This document shows positions 37,903-47,743 of a stretch of 64,000 nt of DNA, piece after piece (position 1 is the first letter of the stretch; each line of letters begins with the position of its first letter). The position numbers and the translations under genes are program-made. A model generated the notes under the pieces. It did no database searches and was not told the DNA's origin. It saw nothing but the letters and a program-made list of their open reading frames with translations. The DNA is from Alphaproteobacteria bacterium LSUCC0719 (lineage in GTDB: Bacteria > Pseudomonadota > Alphaproteobacteria > Puniceispirillales > Puniceispirillaceae), in contig JBFPJN010000007.1 in assembly GCA_040839025.1 (NCBI GenBank), forward strand, positions 62,001-126,000, in the 5' to 3' direction.

Positions 37903-37931
37903 TTGCCATGCCGCCGACAACCGACTATATA
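37903..37931 (+). promoter_or_regulatory. Predicted sigma-70-like promoter of the rimP-nusA operon
   Basis: TTGCCA (37903-37908, 5 of 6 consensus) and TATATA (37926-37931) are separated by 17 bases. Transcription would start near 37938, leaving a leader of about 180 bases before rimP that contains a terminator hairpin. This is the best promoter match in the window. Confidence 0.6.
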
Positions 37932-37961
37932 GATGGCAACAACATACTGTCGCTTCAGATG

Positions 37962-37984
37962 GTGGGCCGCTGGCCCACTTTTTT
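37962..37984 (+). terminator. Intrinsic terminator in the rimP leader (attenuator candidate)
   Basis: GTGGGCC (37962-37968) and GGCCCAC (37972-37978) form a 7-bp perfect stem with a 3-base loop, followed by six T (37979-37984). It lies downstream of a good promoter and upstream of rimP, so it must be read through to express rimP, nusA and infB. Alternatively it terminates trmB transcripts. NusA itself affects such terminators, so feedback control is plausible. Confidence 0.8.
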
Positions 37985-38117
37985 ATTGCCTGAAGTCCGG
38001 GTGACGGGTGGTGGCTCCGGCCCCGGACATGGCAGCTGTGAAACCGGCCAGACCGGACGCGGCACAAGCAGAAGCGGACAGGCAGAAGCGGTTGGGCAGA
38101 AACGGGTAGATTGCAAC

Positions 38118-38609
38118 GTGGTTGAATCACGAGTCAGTCAGATCATTGAAGACGCGGTGGAAGATCTTGGCTTCCAGCTTGTCAGGGTGCGGTTTTCGGG
38201 AACGAAGAACGGCCGCAATCAGCTTCAGATTATGGCTGAACCGAAAGAAGACCGTGAAATGACGGTCGAAGATTGCGAGACACTCAGCCGGCATGTTGCG
38301 GCGCTTCTGGATGTCGATGACCCGATCACCAGCGCCTATATCCTTGAGGTCAGTTCGCCCGGCATCGACAGGCCGCTGACCCGCATCGAAGATTATGACC
38401 GCTTTGCCGGCGAACTGGCGAAACTTACATTGCGGTTCATGCTGGATGGGCGCAAGCGGTTCAATGGCCGGCTTGGCGGACGTAACGAGGATGGAAAGAT
38501 CATCATCGACACCGCCTTTGGCAAATTCGCCTTTGCCTTTGAGGAGATCGATTCGGCACGAATTGATCCAACTGAAATTTTCACCCGTGAAGCGACCACA
38601 CGGTCCTGA
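38118..38609 (+). CDS. rimP: Ribosome maturation factor RimP
   Basis: Assists 30S subunit assembly. From a GTG at 38118 the product is 163 residues: VESRVSQIIEDAVEDLGFQLV at the front and the family hallmark LEVSSPGIDRPLTR in the middle. The open frame extends 75 codons upstream across the leader hairpin and low-complexity sequence, which does not look coding. No strong ribosome binding site is seen before the GTG. nusA follows 51 bases downstream, as in most Proteobacteria. Confidence 0.92.
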   Translation: MVESRVSQIIEDAVEDLGFQLVRVRFSGTKNGRNQLQIMAEPKEDREMTVEDCETLSRHVAALLDVDDPITSAYILEVSSPGIDRPLTRIEDYDRFAGELAKLTLRFMLDGRKRFNGRLGGRNEDGKIIIDTAFGKFAFAFEEIDSARIDPTEIFTREATTRS

Positions 38610-38660
38610 ACGGCATTGTCTACACGTCAAAACCGACGCAACTGAGCAGGTAGAAGAAAA

Positions 38661-40238
38661 ATGGATACATCATCGATCCCAGGACTTGAACTGATCCAGG
38701 TCGCCGATGTGGTGGCACGCGAAAAGTCGATTGATCGCGAAGAGGTCATGGTGGCCATGGAAGAAGCCATCCAGAAGGCAGGTCGCGCCAAATACGGGCT
38801 GGACCGCGACATCCGCGCGATGATCGACCGGAAAAGCGGTGCCATCACCCTTGAGCGCTGGATCGAGGTTGTCGAGGAGGTCGAGGACGACGCCACCCAG
38901 ATGAGTGTCGAGGACGGCGCCAAGCAGACGCCCCCGCTTGCGGTCGGTGAATTCTGGCGCCAGTCCCTGCCCCCAATCGAATTTGGCCGTATCGCCGCGC
39001 AGACAGCCAAACAGGTGATCTCGCAAAAGGTTCGCGATGCCGAGCGTGCCCGCCAGTATGAAGAATACAAGGACCGTGTCGGCGAGATCGTCGTCGGTAC
39101 GGTAAAGCGTGCCGAGAGCTACTCCATTACGGTTGATCTCGGTCGCGCCGAGGCGGTGATCCGCCGCGAAGAGATGATCCCGCGGGAAAATCTGCGTCAG
39201 GGCGATCGTGTTCGGGCCTACATCATTGATGTCCGTGAAGAGGCTCGCGGCCCGCAGATTTTCCTGTCACGCGCCTGTAACGAATTCATGGCCAAGCTGT
39301 TCACCCAGGAAGTGCCGGAAATCTATGACGGCATCATCGAGATCAAGGGTGTCGCCCGCGAGGCCGGCAGCCGCGCCAAGATCACGGTGCTGTCAAAGGA
39401 TCCGGGGATTGACCCTGTCGGCGCCTGCGTCGGTATGCGTGGCAGCCGCGTCCAGGCGGTGGTTGGTGAATTGCAGGGCGAAAAGGTCGAGATCATTCCC
39501 TACACCGAGGATCCGGCTTCCTTTGTTGTCAACGCGCTGGCACCTGCCGAGGTGGCCAAGGTGGTGATGGATGAAGTGGCAAACCGGATGGAGGTTGTCG
39601 TTCCCGATGACCAGCTCAGCCTTGCCATTGGCCGCCGTGGACAGAATGTCCGCCTCGCCTCGCAGCTGTCCGGCTGGTATATCGACATTCTGACCGAAGC
39701 CGAGGAATCGGAACGACGGCAGGAGGAATTCCGCACCCGCTCCGCGCGCTTCATCGAGGCGCTGAACATTGACGATGTCATCGCGCATCTTCTTGTTGCA
39801 GAAGGGTTCGTGCTTCCCGAGGAAATCGCCGAGACACCTATCGCGGAACTGTCAATGATCCAGGGATTCGATGAATCGATCGCTGAAGAGCTTCAAGCCC
39901 GCGCCGTCGAGTTTGTCGAGCGTGAAGCACAGCGCATCAACGAGGCCCTTGACGAGCTGAAGGTTGCCGATGATCTCCGCAATTTCGAATATATCAGCCT
40001 TGGCATGATGCTGAAGCTTGCCGAGAACGGTATCGTCAGTCTTGATGACCTTGCTGATCTCGACAGTGACGAACTTGTCGAGATGCTGTCCGAGCACGGG
40101 CTCGAGGATGATACCGAAGCTGGTGACATCATCATGGCGGCCCGCGCGCATTGGTTCGATGACGAGGAATCCGAGGCGGCTGAAATGCCGGCTGATGATG
40201 CCCAAGCTGACACCGGCGATGCGCCGGCGGCAAGCTAG
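38661..40238 (+). CDS. nusA: Transcription termination/antitermination protein NusA
   Basis: Binds RNA polymerase and RNA, affecting pausing, termination and antitermination. The 525-residue product has an N-terminal polymerase-binding domain (1-130), an S1 domain (about 140-205; [14 protein letters not shown]), two KH domains (about 210-350; [14 protein letters not shown] and [14 protein letters not shown]), then two acidic helix-hairpin repeats (about 365-500). The tail is very acidic. All the expected domains are present. Confidence 0.97.
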   Translation: MDTSSIPGLELIQVADVVAREKSIDREEVMVAMEEAIQKAGRAKYGLDRDIRAMIDRKSGAITLERWIEVVEEVEDDATQMSVEDGAKQTPPLAVGEFWRQSLPPIEFGRIAAQTAKQVISQKVRDAERARQYEEYKDRVGEIVVGTVKRAESYSITVDLGRAEAVIRREEMIPRENLRQGDRVRAYIIDVREEARGPQIFLSRACNEFMAKLFTQEVPEIYDGIIEIKGVAREAGSRAKITVLSKDPGIDPVGACVGMRGSRVQAVVGELQGEKVEIIPYTEDPASFVVNALAPAEVAKVVMDEVANRMEVVVPDDQLSLAIGRRGQNVRLASQLSGWYIDILTEAEESERRQEEFRTRSARFIEALNIDDVIAHLLVAEGFVLPEEIAETPIAELSMIQGFDESIAEELQARAVEFVEREAQRINEALDELKVADDLRNFEYISLGMMLKLAENGIVSLDDLADLDSDELVEMLSEHGLEDDTEAGDIIMAARAHWFDDEESEAAEMPADDAQADTGDAPAAS

Positions 40239-40259
40239 CACCATGGTCCGGAGGAACGC

Positions 40260-40841
40260 ATGGCCGAGCGCACCTGCATCCTGTCCGGCGAGAGCCTGCC
40301 ACGTGACCGGCTGATCCGGTTCGTTGCCGGCCCTGAAGGTCATGCTGTTGTCGATCTGGCAGAAAAACTGCCGGGTCGCGGCGCGTGGATCGAGCTGAAT
40401 GCGGACAGCCTGCGCCGGGCTGTTGCCAAAAAGCTGCTGCAGCGGCGAATCGGTGCCGGGATTCAGGACGCAGAGCGTGAAATCACGAATATTGCCGACA
40501 TGCTGCGGGCGCGTGCCATTGCCACTGCGGGTATGGCGCGCCGTGCCGGATGTCTTGTTGGCGGTTCGGGAAAGCTGGCTGCAGAGGCGGTGGGATTCAT
40601 CGGCCTTCTTGCCGCGCCCGATGCGTCGGAACGGGAAATGCGGCGCCTGTGTTCACGTCTTGATGTTGAATGGACAAGCCGCTGCCTGATGGCCGAGGAA
40701 CTTGGTCGGATCTTTGGCCGGGACAGTCTTGCCTTTGTCGGCGTTCGCGCCGGCAGGGCACCAAAATTGGCGGAGACACTCCGTCTTGAGCTGATGCGCA
40801 TGGAGGTCTTTTCTGTGTCTTCGGCTTGTCAGGCACGGTGA
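40260..40841 (+). CDS. YlxR family RNA-binding protein with L7Ae-like C-terminal half
   Basis: A 193-residue protein between nusA and infB. The N-terminal YlxR domain (1-85) has CILSGESLPRDRLIRFV and the GRGAWI turn. The C-terminal part (about 90-160) looks L7Ae-like: RARAIATAGMARRAGCLVGG. This two-domain form is common in Alphaproteobacteria, against about 90 residues in Gram-positives. RNA binding is inferred from family. Its stop lies inside a perfect 12-bp hairpin. Confidence 0.88.
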   Translation: MAERTCILSGESLPRDRLIRFVAGPEGHAVVDLAEKLPGRGAWIELNADSLRRAVAKKLLQRRIGAGIQDAEREITNIADMLRARAIATAGMARRAGCLVGGSGKLAAEAVGFIGLLAAPDASEREMRRLCSRLDVEWTSRCLMAEELGRIFGRDSLAFVGVRAGRAPKLAETLRLELMRMEVFSVSSACQAR

Positions 40842-40860
40842 TACCGGTGTATCACCGTGC
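40833..40860. promoter_or_regulatory. Perfect 12-bp hairpin at the end of the ylxR-type gene
   Basis: GCACGGTGATAC (40833-40844) and GTATCACCGTGC (40849-40860) pair perfectly around CGGT. The stop codon (40839-40841) lies in the left arm. No T-run follows, so it is not a normal terminator. It may stabilise or process the message ahead of infB, or be a protein-binding dyad. Confidence 0.7.
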
Positions 40861-40928
40861 TCACATGGGCGATGGGGTGTGCGGTTCGCGTGGCGGACGC
40901 ATTCCAATCGCCAGGAAAGGGTTCGTAG

Positions 40929-43526
40929 ATGAGCGACGATAGCGGAAAATCCAAGAAGCTCAGCCTGTCCGGTGGTGGCAAGCTGACACTTGGCGGAATC
41001 GAGGCGGGGACGTTGCGTGCCAGTACTGGTGGCGCCGGACGTCGCACCGTACAGGTCGAGGTGCGCCGCAAGCGTGCGCCGGCCGCGCCGCATCGTGCAG
41101 CCGCGCCCCAGGTTGAACCTGTCGCGACACCAACACCGCCGCCGCCGGCCGCCGCCACTCCTGAGACTGTTGATTCGGAAGACCGTCTGACCGCGCAGGA
41201 ACGCGCCGCCCGCGTCCGGGCGCTGCAGGAAGGCATGAAGAAGCCCGACGCCGCGCCGGGCGATGGTGCAACAGGGGACGATGCGCCGGATACGTCACCG
41301 GCTGATGATGTGGACGCCGCCGCCGGAGAAGCGGCGAGCGAAGCACAGCCTGATGTGCCGGCAGAGCCGCTTGACCCGGCTGAGGCGCGCCGCGCTGCCG
41401 AACTTGCCGAGCTGAAGGAAATCGAAGCCGAGGAAGAGCGCCGCCGCGAAGAAGAGGCGCGCAAGCATTCCGAGGCCAATGCCCGCCGCGCCGCGGCGGC
41501 GAATGTCGCCGCTCCGGTGGCAGCACCATCTCCGTCGGGGCCGTCGGCGGTTGACGCGCCTGGCCGCCGCCGCCGCCATGTCGAGGAAATCCCCTCGCGC
41601 CGCCCTGCCGCGCCGCGCCGTGATGGTGCTGGCCGCCGCCAGTCCGGCAAGATGACGATTACCCAGGCGCTGTCAGGTGACGAGCAGCGGCGTCAGCGGT
41701 CTCTGGCGTCGGTTCGGCGTCAGCGTGAAAAGGCGCGGATGCGTGACGACCAGCCGCAGGTGAAGCAGGTCAGGGATGTCGTCATCCCCGACACCATCAC
41801 GGTGGCGGAATTCGCCAACAGGATGGCGGAACGCACCGCCGATGTGGTGAAGGAACTGATGAAGCTTGGCGTCATGGCTACGGCAGCCCAGACCATCGAT
41901 GGCGAGACAGCCGAGCTGGTTGCCCAGGAATTCGGCCACCGTGTGCAGCGGGTGTCCGAATCGGACGTTGAAATCGGCCTTGAAGGTGCCGAGGATGATG
42001 CGGCCAGCCTGAAGCCGCGGCCCCCGATTGTCACCGTGATGGGACATGTTGATCACGGCAAGACAAGCCTTCTGGATGCGATCCGGCAGACAGATGTGGC
42101 GGCTGGTGAGTCAGGTGGCATTACCCAGCATATCGGTGCCTATCAGATCAACACCTCGGCCGGCAACACCATCACCTTTATCGACACCCCGGGTCACGAG
42201 GCCTTTACCGAGATGCGCTCGCGCGGTGCGAATATCACCGATATCGTGATCCTTGTCGTGGCGGCCGATGACTCGGTGATGCAGCAGACCATCGAGGCGA
42301 TCAACCATGCCAAGGCTGCCGGCTGTCCGGTAATTGTTGCCGTGAACAAATGTGACAAGCCCGACGCCGACCCGAAGCGTGTCAGGAACGACCTTCTCCA
42401 GCATGAAATCATCACCGAGGAATATGGTGGTGACGTGCTGTGTGTCGATGTGTCGGCACTTACCGGACAGGGGCTGGACAAGCTTGAAGAAGCCATCATG
42501 CTTCAGGCCGAGCTTCTCGAGTTGACCGCCAACCCGGATCGTGCCGCAAGCGGCGTTGTCGTCGAGGCGAAGGTGGAGCGGGGCCGTGGTTCAGTTGCCA
42601 CCCTGCTGGTGCAAAAAGGCACGCTGAAGCTTGGTGATATTTTCGTCATCGGTGCAGAAAGCGGTCGTGTGCGGGCGCTTTTGGATGACCGTGGCAAAAA
42701 TCTGCAATCCGCCGGTCCGGGACAACCTGTCGAAATCCTTGGCCTGAACGGCACGCCAATGGCTGGCGACAATTGTGTTGTCGTTGAAACCGAGGGCCGG
42801 GCGCGGGAAATTGCCGAATACCGCACAAGGCAGCTCAAGGACCGGGAGGCCGCGCGCGGCGCGCGTGGATCGGTTGAACAGATGCTGTCGGCGATTGCCG
42901 CGGGCGAGGCCGAAGAGCTGCCCGTTGTCATCAAGACCGACGTTCACGGGTCTCTCGAGGCGATTCGCGTGGCGCTGGAAAAGCTCGGCACCGACCAGGT
43001 GAAGGTGCGGATCCTGTCGGCCGGTGTCGGTGCTATCAGCGAATCCGATATTTCACTGTCCACCGCATCCAACGCCATTGTCATCGGCTTCAATGTGCGT
43101 GCCATTCCGCAGGCGCGCGATCTGGCCAAGCGTGACGGCGTGGAAATCCGCTACCATTCGATCATCTACGAGTTGATCGACGAGGTGAAGGCGGCGATGG
43201 GTGGTCTTCTCAGCCCGGATACGCAGGAAGATTTCATCGGCTATGCCGAAATCCGTCAGGTATTTGGCGTGTCCAAGGTTGGCAAGGTTGCCGGCTGTAT
43301 GGTCACCGAGGGGGTCATCAAGCGGGGCTGCAAGGTACGCCTGCTTCGTGACAATGTGGTGATCCATGAGGGCTCGCTGAAGACGCTGCGGCGCTTCAAG
43401 GACGAGGTCAAGGAAGTTCGCGAAGGCTTCGAATGTGGCATGGGATTCGAGAATTACTCGGATATCCAGGAAAGCGACATGATCGAATGTTTCGAGCTTC
43501 GTGAAGTGGCCCGTACGCTCGACTGA
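40929..43526 (+). CDS. infB: Translation initiation factor IF-2
   Basis: GTPase that places initiator tRNA on the 30S subunit. The 865-residue product has a variable N-terminal region rich in Ala, Pro, Glu and Arg (about 1-330), IF2_N (about 275-325), and the G domain with [16 protein letters not shown] (about 373), DTPGHEAF and NKCDKPD. Domains II-IV follow to the end, including the fMet-tRNA-binding C-terminus ending [12 protein letters not shown]. The order nusA-ylxR-infB-rbfA-truB is conserved. Confidence 0.98.
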   Translation: MSDDSGKSKKLSLSGGGKLTLGGIEAGTLRASTGGAGRRTVQVEVRRKRAPAAPHRAAAPQVEPVATPTPPPPAAATPETVDSEDRLTAQERAARVRALQEGMKKPDAAPGDGATGDDAPDTSPADDVDAAAGEAASEAQPDVPAEPLDPAEARRAAELAELKEIEAEEERRREEEARKHSEANARRAAAANVAAPVAAPSPSGPSAVDAPGRRRRHVEEIPSRRPAAPRRDGAGRRQSGKMTITQALSGDEQRRQRSLASVRRQREKARMRDDQPQVKQVRDVVIPDTITVAEFANRMAERTADVVKELMKLGVMATAAQTIDGETAELVAQEFGHRVQRVSESDVEIGLEGAEDDAASLKPRPPIVTVMGHVDHGKTSLLDAIRQTDVAAGESGGITQHIGAYQINTSAGNTITFIDTPGHEAFTEMRSRGANITDIVILVVAADDSVMQQTIEAINHAKAAGCPVIVAVNKCDKPDADPKRVRNDLLQHEIITEEYGGDVLCVDVSALTGQGLDKLEEAIMLQAELLELTANPDRAASGVVVEAKVERGRGSVATLLVQKGTLKLGDIFVIGAESGRVRALLDDRGKNLQSAGPGQPVEILGLNGTPMAGDNCVVVETEGRAREIAEYRTRQLKDREAARGARGSVEQMLSAIAAGEAEELPVVIKTDVHGSLEAIRVALEKLGTDQVKVRILSAGVGAISESDISLSTASNAIVIGFNVRAIPQARDLAKRDGVEIRYHSIIYELIDEVKAAMGGLLSPDTQEDFIGYAEIRQVFGVSKVGKVAGCMVTEGVIKRGCKVRLLRDNVVIHEGSLKTLRRFKDEVKEVREGFECGMGFENYSDIQESDMIECFELREVARTLD

Positions 43527-43556
43527 TCCGTCGCCGTCCGCGACAAAGAGGACATT

Positions 43557-43943
43557 ATGGCTGGAAAATCGAAGCGGGTCGCCGCCAACATGCCATCGCA
43601 GCGCCAGCTTCGCGTTGGCGAGATGCTGCGCCATGCGCTGTCTGAAATTCTGACGCGTGATACCTTTTTCGATCCTGATCTGGATGGTGTACCAATCACC
43701 ATTTCCGAGATTTCTGTCAGTCCCGATCTGTCCAATGCCCGTGTCTACACGATGCCGCTTGGTGGCGAGCGGGCTGAAACAGTGCTGCCGGCGCTGAACC
43801 GGCTGGCGCCGGTGCTGCAGCGCGAGGTCGCCGGACGGGTGCATCTTCGCCGTGTGCCGCGGCTGAAATTCCTGCTTGATAACAGTTTTGAGAATGCGGC
43901 CCGGATGAATGTTGTGTTCAACAGCATCCGCAGCGACGACTGA
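43557..43943 (+). CDS. rbfA: Ribosome-binding factor A
   Basis: Binds the 30S subunit during 16S rRNA maturation. The 128-residue product has the family core SQRQLRVGEMLRHALSEIL and VSPDLSNARVYTMPLG, a KH-type fold. The length is normal. It lies 30 bases after infB and 12 before truB in the same operon. Confidence 0.95.
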   Translation: MAGKSKRVAANMPSQRQLRVGEMLRHALSEILTRDTFFDPDLDGVPITISEISVSPDLSNARVYTMPLGGERAETVLPALNRLAPVLQREVAGRVHLRRVPRLKFLLDNSFENAARMNVVFNSIRSDD

Positions 43944-43955
43944 GACCACAGGTCG

Positions 43956-44894
43956 ATGGTGTCGCGAAAGGGCAATCCGGTTCATGGCTGGGTGATTCTC
44001 GACAAACCTGAAGGGTTGAGCTCGTCGCGGGCCGTCGGCATTGTCAGGCGCGTCTTTGCTGCCGCAAAGGCTGGCCATGGCGGCACACTCGATCCGCTGG
44101 CCACGGGGATCCTGCCAATTGCGCTTGGCGAGGCGACAAAGACGGTCTCCTATGCCATGCACGGTGCCAAATCCTACAGCTTCACCCTGAAATTCGGCGT
44201 GCAGACGACAACGGATGACCGGGAAGGCGGCGTTGTCGCAACATCCGATGTGCGGCCATCGCGCGAGGCCATCGCCGCCATCCTGCCAAGCTTTACCGGC
44301 CGTATCGAGCAGCGTCCGCCCATTTTCTCGGCGATCAAGATTGATGGCGCGCGGGCCTATGACATTGCCCGCAAGGCGGTGGCGGATGGTCTTGACACGC
44401 TTCCGGAACTGGCACCCCGCGAGGTGGAAATCGACCAGCTTGATCTCCGCGACCTGACAGCAGACAGCGCCACCTTCTTTGTGGCATGCGGCAAGGGTAC
44501 CTATATCCGGTCGCTGGCACGCGACATTGCGCGCGCGCTTGGCAGTGTCGGTCATGTCAGCCTGTTGCGACGGCTGTCTGTCGGCCCCTTTTGCGAAGCG
44601 GACGCGATTTCGCTGGCTTTTTTGGAGGAGCTGGAGCATAGTGCCGCCGCTTTCGAGCATTTGAAGCCCGTTACGAGTGCGCTGGACGACATCCCGGCGT
44701 TGCCCGTGTCGGCGGGCGAGGCGGCAAAACTCCGTCACGGTCAGACACTCCCGGCGCTGGGCCCTTCGGCCATGGCGCGTTTCGCGGAAGTGTCATCGAC
44801 CGGAACCGGAGTTGCATTGTTCGGTGATGATCCCGTGGCGCTGGTCACGGTGAAGGCCGGCCAACTGCAACCGCTTCGCGTTTTCAATCTATGA
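43956..44894 (+). CDS. truB: tRNA pseudouridine(55) synthase
   Basis: Makes pseudouridine 55 in the T-loop of tRNAs. The 312-residue product has the catalytic Asp in GHGGTLDPLATGILP (about residue 48) and the substrate-binding IFSAIKIDGARAYDIAR. A C-terminal PUA-like end (ALFGDDPVALV) is present. It is followed within 42 bases by rpsO. Confidence 0.96.
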   Translation: MVSRKGNPVHGWVILDKPEGLSSSRAVGIVRRVFAAAKAGHGGTLDPLATGILPIALGEATKTVSYAMHGAKSYSFTLKFGVQTTTDDREGGVVATSDVRPSREAIAAILPSFTGRIEQRPPIFSAIKIDGARAYDIARKAVADGLDTLPELAPREVEIDQLDLRDLTADSATFFVACGKGTYIRSLARDIARALGSVGHVSLLRRLSVGPFCEADAISLAFLEELEHSAAAFEHLKPVTSALDDIPALPVSAGEAAKLRHGQTLPALGPSAMARFAEVSSTGTGVALFGDDPVALVTVKAGQLQPLRVFNL

Positions 44895-44936
44895 CCTTGC
44901 GGCCTGGTGCCGGAAGGGAAACCAAAGGAGGTTTCG

Positions 44937-45206
44937 ATGTCGATTACAAACGAACGCAAGGCTGAACTCATCAAGGAATTTGGCAAATCGGATACGGATT
45001 CCGGTTCGGCTGCCGTACAGGTCGCCATTCTGACCGAACGGATCGTCAATCTGACCGAGCATCTGAAGACCCACAAAAAGGATTTCGGTTCGCGCCGGGG
45101 TCTGTTGTCGATGGTTGGCCAGCGCCGCAATCTTCTCGATTATATCAAGAAGGGTGATGAAGGCGCGTACAAGGAGCTGATCGGCCGTCTTGGGCTGCGT
45201 CGGTAA
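44937..45206 (+). CDS. rpsO: 30S ribosomal protein S15
   Basis: Primary 16S rRNA-binding protein of the small subunit. The 89-residue product begins [15 protein letters not shown] and includes [17 protein letters not shown] and the [15 protein letters not shown] helix. The start is decided by AAAGGAGGT at 44924-44932, the strongest ribosome binding site in the window, and by the exact family length. A terminator follows. Confidence 0.98.
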   Translation: MSITNERKAELIKEFGKSDTDSGSAAVQVAILTERIVNLTEHLKTHKKDFGSRRGLLSMVGQRRNLLDYIKKGDEGAYKELIGRLGLRR

Positions 45207-45242
45207 TCCCGGTTGCATCAGCGGCCAAGCCCGCATGAGATC

Positions 45243-45274
45243 AGGCCCGGCAGCCCGCGCAGCCGGGCCTTTTT
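45243..45274 (+). terminator. Intrinsic terminator of rpsO
   Basis: AGGCCCGGC (45243-45251) and GCCGGGCCT (45262-45270) form a perfect 9-bp stem with a 10-base loop, followed by TTTT. It closes the rimP-to-rpsO transcription unit, although pnp may still be reached by read-through. Confidence 0.88.
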
Positions 45275-45548
45275 CATGCCGGGAATCATGGCGGCTATTT
45301 CTTGTTTGCAATTTCGCCTGTCGCGTGTCACAACAGCGCCGAACAGGAGAACAGACAAAAGCGCCGGGGCCCATTGATGATGGCGTGGGGGCCCAATAGA
45401 CCGACACCGCGGACCGAGCGGCGGTCAATCCCCCAAGCACATCCACGGACATATTTCCTGTTGCTGACGCGTGGCCGCGAATCGGTCGCGTGAACGCCAT
45501 GTTCGCCCAACGGGTCCGGCATTGTGATGATGAAAGAGATACACACCG
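45275..45548 (+). promoter_or_regulatory. Structured non-coding leader of pnp
   Basis: The 342 bases between rpsO and pnp hold the rpsO terminator and then this 274-base stretch without a supported gene. It has two GGGCCC copies (45367-45372, 45389-45394) that can pair with each other, and ACGCG/CGCGT arms (45467-45471, 45487-45491). pnp messages in characterised bacteria carry a leader hairpin cut by RNase III and bound by PNPase for autocontrol; this one could serve the same end. I saw no convincing -35/-10 pair. Confidence 0.45.
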
Positions 45549-47663
45549 ATGTTTAAGATTTTCCGCAAAGAGCTTGACTGGAACGGCACCCCGCTTGTTC
45601 TGGAAACCGGCAAGGTTGCCCGTCAAGCCGATGGCGCGGTCATGGTCAGCCTTGGCGAGACCACCGTCCTTTGTACCGCCGTGGCAGCACAGAGCCCACG
45701 ACCAGGACAGGATTTCTTCCCACTTACAGTCAACTATCAGGAAAAGGCGTTTGCCGCCGGCAAGATCCCCGGTGGATTTTTCAAGCGTGAAGGCCGCCCT
45801 TCCGAGAATGAAACGCTGGTCAGCCGTCTGATCGACCGTCCGATCCGGCCACTGTTCCCGTCCTCCTTCAAATGTGAAACACAGGTGATCTGTACCGTGC
45901 TGGCGCATGATATGGAGAACAATCCGGATATCGCCGCGATGGTCGGTGCCTCGGCGGCGCTGTGCCTGTCGGGCGTGCCTTTCTTTGGTCCGATCGCTGC
46001 AGCACGTGTTGGCTGGATTGACGGCGCCTATGTTCTCAACCCGACGGTTGAGCAGATGGACGAAACCGACCTCGATCTTGTCGTGGCCGGCACCCATGAA
46101 GGCGTTCTGATGGTGGAATCCGAAGCGCAGGAGCTGTCTGAGGAGATCATGCTTGGCGCTGTGAATTTCGGCCATGAGGCGATGAAGCCTGTTCTCGACG
46201 CCATTATCGAGCTTGCCGAGAATTGCGCCAAGGAGCCGCGTGCCCTTCCTGAAGAGCCGGCAGAAACCGCTGAAATCCAGGCCGTCATCAACAAGTTTGA
46301 CAAGCAATTCGCCGCTGCCTACCAGATTGCCGACAAGAGCGATCGCCAGGCGGCGCTCGGTGAAGTGCGGACGGCGATCAAGGAAAAGCTTGGTGATGAT
46401 TATGACGGCGTTCTCGTCGGCAGCCTGATCAAGGGCAAGGAAGCCGATGTCGTTCGCGGGTCCATCCTGAAGACAGGATCGCGCATTGACGGCCGTGACA
46501 CGAAGACGGTCAGACAGATTGTTGCCGAGGCAGGCTTCCTGCCGCGGGCGCACGGGTCGGCGCTGTTCACCCGCGGTGAAACTCAGGCCATGGTTGTTGC
46601 CACTCTTGGTACCGGTCAGGACGAGCAGATCATCGACGCGCTTGTCGGTGAAAGCCGCTCGAACTTCATGCTGCATTACAACTTCCCTCCCTATTCGGTT
46701 GGCGAAGCCGGTCGTGTCGGGTCCCCGGGACGTCGCGAGATCGGTCATGGCAAGCTTGCCTGGCGCGCGCTGCGGCCACTGCTTCCGCGCAAGGAAGACT
46801 TCCCCTACACCATCCGGCTTGTGTCCGAGATTACCGAGTCGAACGGCTCGTCCTCGATGGCCACTGTCTGTGGCGGTTCGCTGGCATTGATGGATGCCGG
46901 TGTGCCGGTTGATCGTCCGGTGGCAGGTATTGCCATGGGCCTGATCAAGGAAGGTGATGATTACGCCGTGCTGTCGGATATTCTCGGTGACGAGGATCAT
47001 CTTGGCGACATGGATTTCAAGGTTGCGGGATCCGAAGCAGGCATCACATCTCTGCAGATGGACATCAAGATCACGTCGATCACGCCGGAAATCATGGAGA
47101 TTGCCCTGGCCCAGGCCAAGGATGGACGCCTCCATATCCTCGGCGAGATGTCAAAAGCGCTGACCTCGGCCCGCGAGGGTCTGGCCGACAGCGCGCCGAA
47201 GATCACCACCCTGAGCATCCCGGTCGACAAGATCCGCGACATCATCGGGCCGGGTGGCAAGATCATCCGCGAGATCTGCGAGACCACCGGTGCCAAGATT
47301 GACATTGATGATGACGGCACCGTCAAGGTGGCCGCTGTCACCGGCGCGTCGGGCGAGGCCGCGGTGGCGCGGATCAGGGATATCGTTGCCGAGCCTGAGC
47401 TTGGCGTGATCTATAACGGCACCGTCGTGAAGACTGTCGATTTTGGCGCTTTTGTCAATTTCCTCGGCGCCAAGGACGGGCTTGTCCATATCTCCGAACT
47501 GCAGAACGGCCGGACTGAAAAGACCACCGACATCTGTAAGGAAGGTGATCAGGTCAAGGTCAAGGTCATCGGCTTTGACGACCGCGGCAAGGTCAAGCTG
47601 TCGATGAAGCGCGTCGATCAGGAGACGGGTGCCGACCTCGAGGCCGAAGCTGCCGACGAATAG
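45549..47663 (+). CDS. pnp: Polyribonucleotide nucleotidyltransferase (PNPase)
   Basis: Phosphorolytic 3'-5' exoribonuclease of the RNA degradosome. The 704-residue product has two RNase PH-like domains (1-215 and about 300-550; [16 protein letters not shown] in the second), a linking helical domain, a KH domain ([20 protein letters not shown]) and an S1 domain ([16 protein letters not shown]) near the C-terminus. Everything expected is present. A bidirectional terminator separates it from the convergent fabI. Confidence 0.98.
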   Translation: MFKIFRKELDWNGTPLVLETGKVARQADGAVMVSLGETTVLCTAVAAQSPRPGQDFFPLTVNYQEKAFAAGKIPGGFFKREGRPSENETLVSRLIDRPIRPLFPSSFKCETQVICTVLAHDMENNPDIAAMVGASAALCLSGVPFFGPIAAARVGWIDGAYVLNPTVEQMDETDLDLVVAGTHEGVLMVESEAQELSEEIMLGAVNFGHEAMKPVLDAIIELAENCAKEPRALPEEPAETAEIQAVINKFDKQFAAAYQIADKSDRQAALGEVRTAIKEKLGDDYDGVLVGSLIKGKEADVVRGSILKTGSRIDGRDTKTVRQIVAEAGFLPRAHGSALFTRGETQAMVVATLGTGQDEQIIDALVGESRSNFMLHYNFPPYSVGEAGRVGSPGRREIGHGKLAWRALRPLLPRKEDFPYTIRLVSEITESNGSSSMATVCGGSLALMDAGVPVDRPVAGIAMGLIKEGDDYAVLSDILGDEDHLGDMDFKVAGSEAGITSLQMDIKITSITPEIMEIALAQAKDGRLHILGEMSKALTSAREGLADSAPKITTLSIPVDKIRDIIGPGGKIIREICETTGAKIDIDDDGTVKVAAVTGASGEAAVARIRDIVAEPELGVIYNGTVVKTVDFGAFVNFLGAKDGLVHISELQNGRTEKTTDICKEGDQVKVKVIGFDDRGKVKLSMKRVDQETGADLEAEAADE

Positions 47664-47691
47664 ATCCGGTATCGGATATATCGAACAGAAA

Positions 47692-47722
47692 AACGCGCGT
47701 CGTATCCGGCGCGCGTTTTTTT
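47692..47722. terminator. Bidirectional terminator between pnp and fabI
   Basis: AACGCGCG (47692-47699) and CGCGCGTT (47710-47717) form an 8-bp stem with a 10-base loop, flanked by seven T on the right and five A on the left. It can stop transcription from both convergent genes. Confidence 0.9.
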
Positions 47723-47743
47723 ATGCCTGAAACAGACTTGCGG

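Noticed and set aside
37893-38117. N-terminal extension of RimP by 75 codons
   Set aside because: The added sequence crosses the predicted promoter and terminator stem and is low complexity; homologous RimP begins at about the GTG at 38118.
45190-45493. Small open frames between rpsO and pnp
   Set aside because: They pass through the rpsO terminator or the structured leader and have no family features.
44889-47135. 748-codon open frame opposite rpsO and pnp
   Set aside because: It runs across two genes, a terminator and an intergenic region, and shows no domain.
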